Shown here: piece after piece, positions 1 to 7,992 of the stretch
Layout of the letters: the number at the start of each line of letters is the position of its first letter
Numbering within the stretch: the stretch's first letter is position 1
Source of the DNA: Cephalothrix spiralis
Taxonomy: Eukaryota; Nemertea; Palaeonemertea; Archinemertea; Cephalotrichidae
Assembly (NCBI GenBank): GCA_032353305.1
Contig: JAUCNG010423131.1
Span: 1 to 10,042 of the forward strand
Length of the DNA stretch: 10,042 nt
Direction of reading: 5' to 3'
Notes under the pieces: model-generated
The model's input: only the letters and a program-made list of their open reading frames with translations
What the model was told of the DNA's origin: nothing
Databases searched by the model: none
Translations under genes and position numbers: made by a program

Positions 1-329
1 TGTCAAAATTTGGCCACTTTTTGGAAATGAATATATCAATAAAACGGTCAAAAAATAGAATTTCCAGGAATTTTTTTACTACAATGTGCAGTTTGAAACG
101 CAGATTTCAATGCTACCAATAACTCATTTTCGTCAAAAAATGGACTTAGAATAGTTTAGAACTACACCGACGATAAACATGTATGTTATCTAGTGGCTGG
201 ACTAGGATTTAAGAAAAATATTAATTTTGAAGGTCAAAGTGAAAAAATTTTTTAAAAAGGATAAAAAAATTTGGAATTCAAAAAAATATACATCCAAACT
301 GAATTTGAAAAAGATCCTAGTTCAGTACT

Positions 330-393
330 CTAGTAAACAAGAGGTAGATAGCTGTACTACAACTAGTAAACAAGAGGTAGATAGCTGTACTAC
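330..393. repeat. Two-copy 33-bp tandem repeat
   Basis: A unit beginning CTAGTAAACAAGAGGTAGAT starts at 330 and is repeated at 363. The 31 bases of 330-360 equal 363-393 exactly, giving a period of 33 bp. The words AGAGGTAGA in the unit and TCTACCTCT at about 482-490 are inverted relative to each other, so a weak wider inverted arrangement may exist. Confidence 0.9.
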
Positions 394-446
394 ACGGGTA
401 TAAAAATTCCCGGGAAAAGAAGTGTACTTTGGCGCACTACTAGTTC

Positions 447-620
447 AGCCTGCTTTATCATATATTTAAAAAATTAATTGGTCTACCTCTCGTAGTAAAT
501 GTGGAAAATGACATAAAAGGCTATTTTGGACAAATTTTGGCTATTTTTGACAAATAAAAGGTCAAGGTCAATTATTTTACATCCAAAAACGGCTCCGCGG
601 TTCCTGCGCTAAAGCAGGCT
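447..620. repeat. Inverted repeat, 11-bp arms (447-457 and 610-620)
   Basis: AGCCTGCTTTA at 447-457 is the exact reverse complement of TAAAGCAGGCT at 610-620. The arms are about 150 bp apart. They could be subterminal ends of a small decayed element, but no target duplication or longer terminal homology is visible, so this is only a local inverted repeat. Confidence 0.6.
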
Positions 621-755
621 ACGATATGAGAAACATCGATTCGATCTAACTACTGCGAGCGATAACTCGGTCAAAACCCGTCATTTATGGCGACAATTAT
701 AATTAATCTTTAAATTGTGACATTTTGTAAATAGCACTACTATCCTGTGTATCCT

Positions 756-826
756 AAGTGATGGAGTAGTAGGAGCCCGGCTTGTTCCTGTTAAGGAGGA
801 GTCAGTTGCTATGCAGATACAGTCGG
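756..826 (-). pseudogene. Decayed remnant of the alpha-kinase gene linker (duplicated tail)
   Basis: This stretch is clearly homologous to 1786-1859, the part of the alpha-kinase-like gene that encodes the Pro/Thr-rich linker between its two domains. On the minus strand both begin with codons for Pro-Thr-Val-Ser-Ala and then Leu-Thr-Pro-Pro. In this copy the Lys codon after Ala is TAG, and a later Glu codon is TAA, so the frame is broken twice. It lies just past the stop codon of the gene. It shows that the duplicated DNA unit once extended beyond the present second domain and that its 3' end has decayed or been rearranged. Confidence 0.75.
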
Positions 827-929
827 ATTACATTCCAGTTTTTCGTTTTGGACAGATTGGACTTCAGACGCATGTGACGAAAAGGCGGAAAGGACGTCGA
901 AGATCGTCGAAAGCTTTACAAGATGTATC

Positions 930-2663
930 TTAACTTACCCAGGCCTCCTTGCTTGACACATTTATTCCTTTCCTTCTGGCATCATTGAAAAGAAAATCTT
1001 TATTTGTCCGTATTCTGTATTTTTTAGGAAGGTGTCTACAATGAACATTACACTTGTGGCATGTGAAGAAAATCTCGCGACCAAGGACTCCGAGGTCTGT
1101 ATTACCATATTTCCTCGAATTTGCTGTCTGTAATGCACCAGAGCTTATTGTTAAAAGGCCTCGGTCCTCCACCCCCTGTATATTATTCAACACATACTGT
1201 TCTCTACTGAAGAAAAATGAAAAATGGGAAATACCATCAGCGAGGGGACCCGTCGGATCAGCACTCCATCCACTATTACTATTTAAAGTGTCGTAATTTT
1301 CGATCCATGGCTCAATCGTCCCTGGTCCATAAAGCGTGTCATTTATTTTTACCTTTTTCAGTTTTTCAACACCAACGTACGCTACAACGTTGAATTTAAT
1401 TTTGTAACCAGAATCTTTAATATTTTCGTTATAGCCGAATACGATCCGACGAATTTCTTCCATTTTCTCCTCGTATGTTATATGAGGTTTCGTTTCAGAA
1501 TTAATGTATTGTTCTGTAAGGAACTTAAAAACATAATCCTTGATTCCATCTGGAACATCTGGGTTCTTACCTTTGACCAATTTTGCTTTATAAACCAATT
1601 TAATATCTCCCTTGTGTATTGGATTGACGTAGACTAGGTATTCATTTTCACCAATGATGATTTTTCCATTTTTACTGTTGGAGTTGGATTGGGCGCTCTC
1701 TCTTTGCGGTGTTGTGCTTTTTTTATCTTTAGGTCGGGTTCCTTGTTGATTTCCTGATGCTGCTGGAATATTCGGTCGGTTCGTAGGTGATGGCGGAGTA
1801 GTGGGTAGTCCGGCCAGTTTCTCTTCAGGAGGAGTCAGTCGCTTTGCAGATACAGTCGGAGATCTCTCCTGTATCATTTCTACCAAATGCTCCCAAAGTA
1901 AATCAAAATTGATTGAGTCCTTGTTTGCCACATTTATTCCTATCCTTTTCGCCTCTTTGAAAAGAAAATCTTTATTTGTCCGTATCAGTCTGTATGTATT
2001 AGGAATGTGTCTGCAATAAACATTACACTTGTGGCATGTAAAGAAAAGTTCGCGACCAAGGCATCCGACGTCTGTATTACCATATTTCCCCGACTCTTCT
2101 GTCTGTAATGCACCAGAGCTTATTGTTAAAAGGCCTCGGGCCTCCACCCCCTGTATATTATTTAACACATACTGTTCTTTACTGAAGAAAAATGAAAAAT
2201 GGGAAATACCATCAGCGAGAGGACACGTCGGATCAGCACTCCATCCACTATTACTGTTCAATGCTTCGTAATTGTTAATCCATGGCTCAATCGTCCCTGG
2301 TCCATAAAGCGTGTCATCTATTTTTGCTTCTTTCAGTTTTTCAACACCAACGTATGCTACAACGTTGAATTGAACTTTATAACCAGATTCCTTAATATGA
2401 TCGTTAAAGCCGAGAATGATCAGACGAATTACTTTCATTTTTTCCTCGTATGTTATATGAGGTTCCATAGATATTGGATTAATGTATTGTTCTGTAGGGA
2501 ACTTAAAAACATAATCCTTGATGCAATCTGGAACATCTGGGTTCTTACCTTGGATCAATTTTGCTTTATAAACAAATTTAGTAGAACTCTTGTGTATTGG
2601 ATTGACGTTAACTAGGTATTCATTTTCACCAATGATGATTTTTCTATTTTTTCTGCTAAACAT
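930..2663 (-). CDS. Tandem alpha-kinase-like protein, two probable pseudokinase domains
   Basis: This encodes 577 residues from the ATG at 2661-2663. The open frame continues upstream to a TAG at 2724-2726, but the only earlier start-like codon is TTG, so the ATG is preferred; it has A at -3. Two copies of an alpha-kinase (MHCK/EF2K/vWKA-type) domain lie at about residues 8-250 and 334-573, joined by a Pro/Ser/Thr-rich linker. Family landmarks seen in both are the N-lobe lysine in YVFKF (Lys54, Lys380), GTIEPWI, NSNSGW, SHF and HKCNxxC. The last two supply the His/His/Cys/Cys zinc site (His155/211, Cys213/217; His480/536, Cys538/542). In active alpha-kinases the DxQG aspartate and a second aspartate about ten residues on (TDP) are needed for catalysis and metal binding. 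Here DxQG is NIQG (Asn169, Asn494) and TDP is TIS, so both domains are probably inactive. By hand the copies differ at about 17 of 110 central residues. The final codons (TGG GTA AGT TAA) contain a good GTAAGT donor, so the true 3' end may be spliced. No other intron is evident. Role unknown; it could be a scaffold or regulator. Confidence 0.85.
   Translation of the reverse strand: MFSRKNRKIIIGENEYLVNVNPIHKSSTKFVYKAKLIQGKNPDVPDCIKDYVFKFPTEQYINPISMEPHITYEEKMKVIRLIILGFNDHIKESGYKVQFNVVAYVGVEKLKEAKIDDTLYGPGTIEPWINNYEALNSNSGWSADPTCPLADGISHFSFFFSKEQYVLNNIQGVEARGLLTISSGALQTEESGKYGNTDVGCLGRELFFTCHKCNVYCRHIPNTYRLIRTNKDFLFKEAKRIGINVANKDSINFDLLWEHLVEMIQERSPTVSAKRLTPPEEKLAGLPTTPPSPTNRPNIPAASGNQQGTRPKDKKSTTPQRESAQSNSNSKNGKIIIGENEYLVYVNPIHKGDIKLVYKAKLVKGKNPDVPDGIKDYVFKFLTEQYINSETKPHITYEEKMEEIRRIVFGYNENIKDSGYKIKFNVVAYVGVEKLKKVKINDTLYGPGTIEPWIENYDTLNSNSGWSADPTGPLADGISHFSFFFSREQYVLNNIQGVEDRGLLTISSGALQTANSRKYGNTDLGVLGREIFFTCHKCNVHCRHLPKKYRIRTNKDFLFNDARRKGINVSSKEAWVS
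933..939 (-). other. Candidate 5' splice site at the end of the alpha-kinase ORF
   Basis: On the minus strand the sequence reads TGG|GTAAGTTAAG, with the exon ending at 939 and the intron GT at 938-937. It matches the animal donor consensus, and the in-frame stop lies just inside it. If used, the protein would lose its last two residues and continue in an exon at lower coordinates. No convincing downstream exon was found, so use of this donor is unproven. Confidence 0.4.
1015..2660 (-). repeat. Intragenic tandem duplication of the alpha-kinase domain
   Basis: The DNA of about 942-1680 and about 1918-2660 is strongly similar along its length, unit against unit, with a few small indels. Similarity also resumes beyond the stop codon (756-826 against 1786-1859), so the unit was roughly 1 kb and included the linker. 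Similarity ends sharply 5' of the domain: the bases coding the linker end (just above 1680) do not match the N-terminal leader of the gene (above 2660). Confidence 0.85.
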
Positions 2664-2740
2664 GTTGTTGGTACAAGTAATCCCATACAACAGTTTGAAA
2701 ACAGTACAATCCTTTCTTACATTCTAATAATATTTTCAGA

Positions 2741-2748
2741 CTTATATA
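2741..2748 (-). promoter_or_regulatory. TATA-box candidate for the alpha-kinase-like gene
   Basis: On the minus strand the bases read TATATAAG, a full match to the TATAWAAG core promoter motif. It lies about 80 bp upstream of the chosen ATG, so transcription would start near 2715-2720, with a leader of about 50 nt and no need for a 5' intron. An ATG immediately followed by TAA lies at about 2717-2722, at or just upstream of the expected start site. AT-rich DNA yields such matches by chance. Confidence 0.4.
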
Positions 2749-4259
2749 TGATATCACCTATGTCATCTGAAAAGTGTTTTGCTTAGTTGGTATGAATAGA
2801 TTATGATTGATCTTTTCTGTTTGAATTTTCGATACTTCTTTGTTAATCTATACTTGTATTATTATGGAAAAATGTTAAAATTGAATAGTGAAAATTTTTT
2901 CAATGTTTAATTTCAATATAACGAAGTTGACGGCTTAATAATATGTTTAAAATGACTGGCTGAAGTTTACGATAACCGGTAGCTGGTTGACTTAGTTTGA
3001 AGGCCGTAAACAAAATGGGAGTTTTACATAGTGACTATTCATGCTGAAAAATCCAAAATTTAGGAGAAAAAGGTTTCTAAACATTGTTGAATCGAGGGTC
3101 AAATCAATTCAGTCTAAGGCGTACAGTAATAAATAATAATGAAAAAAGTAGAAAGTAATAGAAAAGTAATCAACATATTTCCATTAATTCGCGTACAGTT
3201 ATAGAATAACTTGGCATAAATATCGAAGTGATTTGCCCCTCGTGTTGAATGCATGAATATTCACATTTCATTCCATAAATTTGTTTATAAATTCTAGGAG
3301 TTTTTATAAAATACAGCTATAGTTTTTCATAATAATATGGGCGAGATTGGACTCGAAAGCTAAGACGTTATTTTTATATATCAAAATTTAGTAAAATTTT
3401 ATAATAAGCCAATTATTAATAAAATGCGTAGCTTTTCTGGTTAGTTATTCTGTCAATCATTGACATTAATACAACAGAAATGATGTCCGTTAAATTTTTG
3501 TGGCATAGGCGGTTATAATGAACTTGTTATTTTCTCTGCGGGAGAAAAAGAAAGATTGTTGTCCGAAAAGTAGGGAAAATGTTCCTATTTTCTTTTTCGT
3601 CGACGTATCCGTAAACTAAGCAATAAAAAGACCTTAACCGAAATGTAATTGGATATAAACGTTTATTATATAGACATTTTCATATGTCAAAGTCCCTCTA
3701 CGATCCTATACTTTTATCAGAGCCGGATTCATGATACCGAATTTTATCACAGACGAGTCAGGAATCATAAAAAGCACAGTATGTTATATACATTATTGTA
3801 TTCAATTTTGTCAAGTGAGGCTAAACTCACTGTAAATATTTTTTGTACCCTGAGGAGTGTACGTAATTATGTATATCCTCTTAAAACCAATTAAGTTAAT
3901 ATATATCGATATACTCGAATCATAAAAAATAACAGTCATATTTCTATCTGTTGGAAACACATAGCCTATAACCCAGACATTACTGAGAATATGCTAATTC
4001 ATAAATAACCGACAACTAGGCAACTTTCTAGACACCAGCCATTTTCGAGAAAATATCTTACTTTCAAGACATAAGCCTCTCAAAATGAACACCCTCAATT
4101 ACCAGAAATAAGCCGCCAGACACCGTTGTCTCAAAAATGGTCTCGAACGTGAAATCAGTGATCACCAATACCCACCCGCCCAGGTTGGTGCATGCACATA
4201 TAAGAACACCCCTCTCACCTACATGTATATAATATCGATGTACTTATGGTTGTAAGTAA

Positions 4260-4371
4260 ACGTCATTTCTTTGTGCAAATTGTGATCAGCCAGTCAAAAA
4301 TTGATTTCTATGAACAATTATACGTCATTTCTATTGTGCAAAATGTGATCCTCTAGTGAAAAATTGATATC
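4260..4371. repeat. Degenerate two-copy direct repeat, about 62-bp period
   Basis: ACGTCATTTCTTTGTGCAAA at 4260 is followed 62 bp later by ACGTCATTTCTATTGTGCAA at 4322. Both copies continue with a TGTGATC word and then a shared AAAAATTGAT word. The copies are roughly 50 bp long and have several mismatches and a small indel, which suggests an old local duplication. Confidence 0.75.
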
Positions 4372-4501
4372 AAGGGATTTAGGCCTTTTTTAAATTACTT
4401 GGTTTACGGACACCGCCGGTGAAAATTTCCGAAAAATCAAAATAATAAAACGTGATTTTTTGTGATTTTCAAAAAAATCAGAAAAATGTTTTTTGCCCCA
4501 A

Positions 4502-4519
4502 CCCCACCCAGGGGTGGGG
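4502..4519. repeat. Perfect G/C-rich palindrome
   Basis: CCCCACCC, AG, GGGTGGGG: two 8-base arms that are exact reverse complements around two bases. It can form a cruciform or hairpin, and the G-rich strand has several G-runs nearby. It stands out in AT-rich surroundings and lies directly beside the left arm of a larger inverted repeat. Confidence 0.85.
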
Positions 4520-4604
4520 CTGATCACTTTTTGGGGTTTAATTAAGGATGTATTAAGCATATACCCAGGGGGTGGGAAAAAAATAAACCCCCCGATTGAT
4601 CAGC
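4519..4604. repeat. Imperfect inverted repeat, arms of about 25 bp (4519-4543 and 4582-4604)
   Basis: The left arm begins GCTGATCA and continues through GGGGTTTAATT. The right arm, read on the minus strand, begins GCTGATCA and continues through GGGGTTTATT. The intervening spacer is about 38 bp. With the adjoining palindrome this makes a compact foldback cluster that could be the core or end of a small non-autonomous element. No terminal duplication was identified. Confidence 0.6.
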
Positions 4605-5414
4605 ATTTTCCAAGACCTTTCCATAAATATATAGTTTGTGGGGTCAACTACCCGCCAATATGCAAAATCGTTTGGGGCCGAAAATGGTACAAATATCGCC
4701 CTCGCCAATTTTTCGGTCCAATTGTGTATATCAAAAGATAAATAGTAGGGGCCTACCATTTTACCGTTGGAGCATATGACATTTTGTGTGACAAAGTAAG
4801 AAATGTGTAGTTAGAGAAAACGTCACTTGAAGATCACGGCAACTATAAAAATCAATAGGAAACTCCGAATATCGGATCTTAAGAATGTCGTATAACTGCT
4901 GAATTATATCATTAAAATGGTCAAATCCTAAACATGGTTTCAAATAGCCATTCGATTTCTATAGAATTAACAAATTCATACGTTCATGATAGCGCTACTT
5001 GAAAACTATTGAAATTTTTGAAGATAGCCAGGCTAAATTTAGCCGTATTTAGGACTTGACCATTGAGTTGGGCTAGATCTATAGTATTACGACATTCCAA
5101 AGATCCGATATTGACTTTACACATAAATACAATGTTATTTTAAAAAGCACTACAAGATGTAAAATGTGTCCGATGCAATATGACAACTATACACGATTAT
5201 GGTAAATAAGTACCAAATTAGGCATAAAAATAAAATCAAGTTACATAATACCGGATTAATTAAAACAAAAAACATTAATACCCTATTATTATTCACATGG
5301 GCAAATGTCATAGTCTCTAAAAAGTAAATATTTATCAGAGTTGGCATCATAAGGCCGACTCTGCTCTCATCACAGATTATTTTAGGAACCGTAAACAGTG
5401 CACAGTACATGTAG

Positions 5415-5420
5415 TTTATT
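5415..5420 (-). terminator. Polyadenylation signal candidate for the death-domain kinase gene
   Basis: The minus strand reads AATAAA here, about 165 nt past the kinase stop codon. The distance suits a short 3' untranslated region. It is the clearest signal I found downstream of the stop, but a hexamer in AT-rich DNA is weak evidence alone. Confidence 0.4.
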
Positions 5421-5585
5421 TAGATAAGTAATACATGCACTGCACTTCAAAAATTATGGCACATCTTTATCTAATTAGTCCTAGACTCCCAGCAGTATAT
5501 AGATTGAATGTTTTGCCAGGATATTGTTATTAATATTAACACTAGTTCGACAAACTGTGTTTGTGCACGAAAGTGACTTAAATGA

Positions 5586-6515
5586 TTACCGTAGATACAG
5601 TATAATTAATAGTTTTCCGAGTTTGCAAATTATATTCTTTGCAGATGATCTTTGTTTTGGTTCTTGGTCCCAGCCTGATTTGATAATATCCCAAGTATCA
5701 TTTGAAGCAAATCGTGGCTTATCTGGTCTCCAATTCTTGTGACATTTAGACATAAAGATCAATTGTCCCATATCATCAACAATAAGGCTAGAACAGTTAG
5801 ACATCTCCCAATATACAAAAGAAACGGAGTATATATCACACTTTGTCTTATCCAGATTTCTTCTGCTTTCCATGGATTTAGCTAGTTCTGGTGGAGTGAA
5901 AGCCATGTTACCCCCGGAGCTTACGATATTACAGTCAGTGTGATATTCGCGAAGAAAATCAAAATCTGTTAGTTTGGCAACATATCTGCATCCATTTTCC
6001 TCTGTCCCTCTATCTTGAATCAATATATTATCGGCTTTAATATCTCTGTGGACGATTATGGGCTTTTTTGAGTGCATATAATCTAAGGCATTTACTATAT
6101 CGAGCATCAGATTTAAAAGAGTTTTCTCTTGAAATGCCGTCTCATTTCTTTCTCTAATCAAAGATGCTAGGGAACCTAGATCAATGTATTCCATCACAAA
6201 TTTTACATGAAATGCAGTTTCATCAATAAAAAATGCATACAGTTTGACAATATTCTGACATCTGATATCAGCCCATAGTTTAATTACTTTTCTAACCGAC
6301 TCAGAACTATTTTTGTTATTATTATAACTGTTGCTTGATATATTCATTCGCTTCTCTGCGGCGGGCTTTTGTCCGTATAAACATTTCCATACTTCGCCGA
6401 AGGACCCGTGACCAATAAATTCATTATTCGAAGGTGGAAAAGAGACTACTTTGTTATATTCGTTACGACTGGTAAACTCTAGAGATTCTGTATCATCTAT
6501 GTCGGAATCCAGTAT
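5586..6515 (-). CDS. Exon encoding a serine/threonine-type protein kinase domain (last exon of a death-domain kinase)
   Basis: This exon encodes 309 residues and a TAA stop. It starts at 6515 after a textbook acceptor (pyrimidine-rich TTTTATCTTTTTTAG), in phase 0, which matches the previous exon's end. Starting instead at the ATG at 6347 would lose the ATP-binding loop, so the extended start is right. Exon residue numbers: glycine loop GHGSFGEV 35-42, beta-3 lysine in AAEKR (Lys55), hinge MEYIDLGS at about 108-115, catalytic loop HRDIKADN 156-163 intact, DFD in place of DFG at 184-186, PPE in place of APE at 208-210, Asp227 and Arg289 of the C-lobe. The beta-3 to alpha-C segment is Asn/Ser-rich, and I cannot place the alpha-C glutamate at its usual spacing. 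Catalysis is plausible because the Lys, HRD Asp, Asn and DFx Asp remain, but the DFD and missing Glu are unusual. With N-terminal death domains, the nearest known architecture is IRAK/Pelle, which acts in the cytoplasm in Toll/IL-1 receptor signalling. Confidence 0.88.
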   Translation of the reverse strand: MLDSDIDDTESLEFTSRNEYNKVVSFPPSNNEFIGHGSFGEVWKCLYGQKPAAEKRMNISSNSYNNNKNSSESVRKVIKLWADIRCQNIVKLYAFFIDETAFHVKFVMEYIDLGSLASLIRERNETAFQEKTLLNLMLDIVNALDYMHSKKPIIVHRDIKADNILIQDRGTEENGCRYVAKLTDFDFLREYHTDCNIVSSGGNMAFTPPELAKSMESRRNLDKTKCDIYSVSFVYWEMSNCSSLIVDDMGQLIFMSKCHKNWRPDKPRFASNDTWDIIKSGWDQEPKQRSSAKNIICKLGKLLIILYLR

Positions 6516-7159
6516 CTAAAAAAGATAAAACTTCGATTTAAAATATTGAATTAAGGTAAGTACAGATCACTATACAGTTAATATCCTCGCACTTGTTAGT
6601 CACTGTCATTTATTTTAGAGGTAAAAAAATGTTTGCGGAGTCTTTCATACGCAGAGATTATTTTTAAAAGAGACAGAAACTGAATAACACCACATCAGAA
6701 AACTGCCCGGATACGGCATTGGTTATAATTACAATTTTTATGACTACTATTGATGAAGCAGCCCAATTTCAAAAATGGGTCCATATTTGGTAGCATAGTA
6801 CATGGGAGGGACTGACAAATTTCATAGAATAAATAAGGATGTCATATTTATAAATATAAAAAGACAGGTCCTGAAGATTGGGATTTGGCCGCCCCTATGA
6901 CTAAAACAATTTTATTCGCGTACAGATCTAAAAATTTAACATGCCATAGCCATAATTCTTTTTTTCTTCTGCAAGTGAACTCCGAAACAGGAATGTTACA
7001 GATGCACCCAAAAAAGATCAGCGGTATATACGACACATCTTGTCCCCAAGGGCAGTTTCGATTTATCCTAATCTCTACGTACTAATAAATTTAGAAGGCA
7101 AATCTCAAAATTAAGGAGCACTGCGTAGGAGTATGTATACGACACATAAATATACTTAC
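6516..7159 (-). other. Intron between second death domain and kinase exon
   Basis: This is a 644-bp phase-0 intron, starting GTAAGTATA at 7159 and ending TTTTTTAG at 6516. Short open frames on both strands within it (about 6848-7085) have no recognisable motifs and overlap each other, so I treat them as chance. I see no other structure. Confidence 0.7.
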
Positions 7160-7341
7160 TGCGCAGCGATTTATTTCAAATGCACTGTATTCCTTTTCTA
7201 ACTTACAAATAACATCATTACGGTCCAACTTTATTAATACTTGTACAATTTCAAGAAGTGAACAGTCAGGCTTATGGATCAGTAGCTTCGGTATTACTTG
7301 CTCCATACCATTTATTCTATCAATTTCTTCATTAGAAAATC
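7160..7341 (-). CDS. Exon encoding the C-terminal half of death domain 2
   Basis: This 182-bp exon lies between an acceptor (TTTTGACTTTTCCAG) before 7341 and a strong donor (A|GTAAGTATA) after 7160. It enters in phase 1 and leaves in phase 0, which fits both neighbours. The peptide begins with the split glycine followed by FSNEEIDRI and includes IVQVLIKLDRNDVICKLEK. That is the usual death-domain second half: (L)G(F)S..EI..I, then a long helix, then L.....L....RNDV...LE. The open frame runs on past both exon borders (to 7462 and 7091), but those ends are intronic. Death domains are six-helix protein-interaction modules that assemble signalling complexes. Family assignment rests on pattern only. 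Confidence 0.8.
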
Positions 7342-7463
7342 CTGGAAAAGTCAAAATCAGATGCGTTTTATTAACGTATAAATTGAAAATATGAAATCGA
7401 CTTTTAATTCTGCCCGACGAGTTTTGATTTCGTCTTCGATCAGTTTTAGCAACATACGGCAAA

Positions 7464-7469
7464 CTATCA
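7464..7469. repeat. Left target-site duplication of the MITE-like element
   Basis: CTATCA abuts the left inverted repeat. The identical word at 7993-7998 abuts the right one. Six bases can match by chance, but the exact juxtaposition at both ends supports a true insertion footprint. Confidence 0.6.
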
Positions 7470-7992
7470 GAGGGTCTGGAAGGGGGTCTCCGTTAACGGT
7501 TTACTAACGTATTTTGAGCCATTTTACGTTTCCGATCGCAAATTTTGCCGATTTTTTTTGCGAAAATGACAGTGGATTTTAAGAGTTTTTAGAGCAATTT
7601 TCCATCCGAACAGCACGATGCTTTACAAAAAACATAAACAAACATGTTATTGCAGTTTTCTTAGATAACACTAAATTTCCGTTATACGCCATGTTATATT
7701 TAATATTAAGGTTTACGGAAAATTATCTAAATGACGGTTTACGATTACGGAATTTCACCTAAATAGCTTTTTACGCTTTACGATTACGTGATTTTTGTAT
7801 TTTAAGGTTTACATTTACGGATAATCGCATTCAACGGATTACGTTTACGGAATTTTTCCCATTTTACGGTTTACGATTACGTCTCTTGAAATACCTCGTT
7901 TTACGTTTTACGACCGTTTTTTTTGCCATTTTACGTTTACGGTGTCTACTTTAGGTCGATTTGCGGTTTACGAAAAACCCTCCCAGACCCTT
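7470..7992. mobile_element. Non-autonomous DNA transposon-like (MITE-like) element with TTTACG-rich interior
   Basis: The ends are inverted repeats: GAGGGTCTGGAAGGG at 7470-7484, and AAGGGTCTGGGAGGG reading inward on the minus strand from 7992, with 13 of 15 bases matching. Both ends are flanked directly by CTATCA (7464-7469 and 7993-7998), a probable 6-bp target-site duplication. The 523-bp body has no coding capacity. Its right two thirds is crowded with TTTACG and ATTACG words, over a dozen copies, and GCCATTTTACGTTT occurs near both ends. It sits inside an intron, so splicing should remove it. I do not recognise the superfamily; the internal repeats could instead reflect satellite-like amplification within the element. 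Confidence 0.7.

Larger units (their letters stand above)
1..755. other. Non-coding AT-rich region downstream of the alpha-kinase-like gene
   Basis: I see no supported gene in this stretch. It is AT-rich with many A and T runs. It contains a short tandem repeat (330-393) and an 11-bp inverted repeat (447-457 and 610-620), listed separately. The repetitive wording, such as recurring AAGGTCAA and ACATCCAAA words, suggests decayed repetitive DNA, but no element borders could be fixed. I found no AATAAA polyadenylation signal on the minus strand here that would serve the neighbouring gene. Confidence 0.5.
2764..5414. other. Long intergenic region without a recognisable gene
   Basis: I see no supported coding region across these roughly 2.6 kb. 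The open frames present are short, lack recognisable motifs and show no matching splice signals. The content is AT-rich, with a degenerate direct repeat (4260-4371) and a G/C-rich palindrome nested in a larger inverted repeat (4502-4604). The part around 4000-4150 repeats words such as AATAAGCC, CATAAGCC and AGACACC, and may be an old degenerate repeat. Confidence 0.5.

Noticed and set aside
1054-2615. Plus-strand open frames across the alpha-kinase-like gene
   Set aside because: They lie antisense to a strongly recognisable coding region, recur in both duplicated copies as expected of shadows, and have no motifs.
2664-2690. Extending the alpha-kinase protein nine residues upstream to a TTG codon
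   Set aside because: TTG starts are very rare in animal nuclear genes, and an ATG in good context lies at 2661-2663, just before the conserved domain.
3649-3894. 81-codon plus-strand open frame
   Set aside because: No recognisable domain, no splice context, and AT-rich composition; the length is within what chance gives.
4493-4759. Overlapping open frames on both strands in the palindrome region
   Set aside because: They are explained by the inverted-repeat and G/C-rich sequence; no protein family pattern is seen.
5150-5410. 86-codon minus-strand hydrophobic open frame downstream of the kinase
   Set aside because: It lies past the probable polyadenylation signal, has no clear family motif, and AT-rich DNA often yields hydrophobic chance frames.
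6848-7085. Short open frames in the intron before the kinase exon
   Set aside because: They overlap on opposite strands, carry no motif, and sit between a donor and acceptor whose phases already match.
7091-7462. Treating the whole 123-codon open frame as one coding unit starting at 7462
   Set aside because: Only 7341-7160 matches the death-domain pattern. Clean acceptor and donor signals bound it, and the rest is intronic read-through.
7700-7970. CRISPR-like or telomere-like array suggested by repeated TTTACG words
   Set aside because: The words are irregularly spaced with no constant repeat-spacer structure and lie within an element with inverted ends; the genome is eukaryotic.
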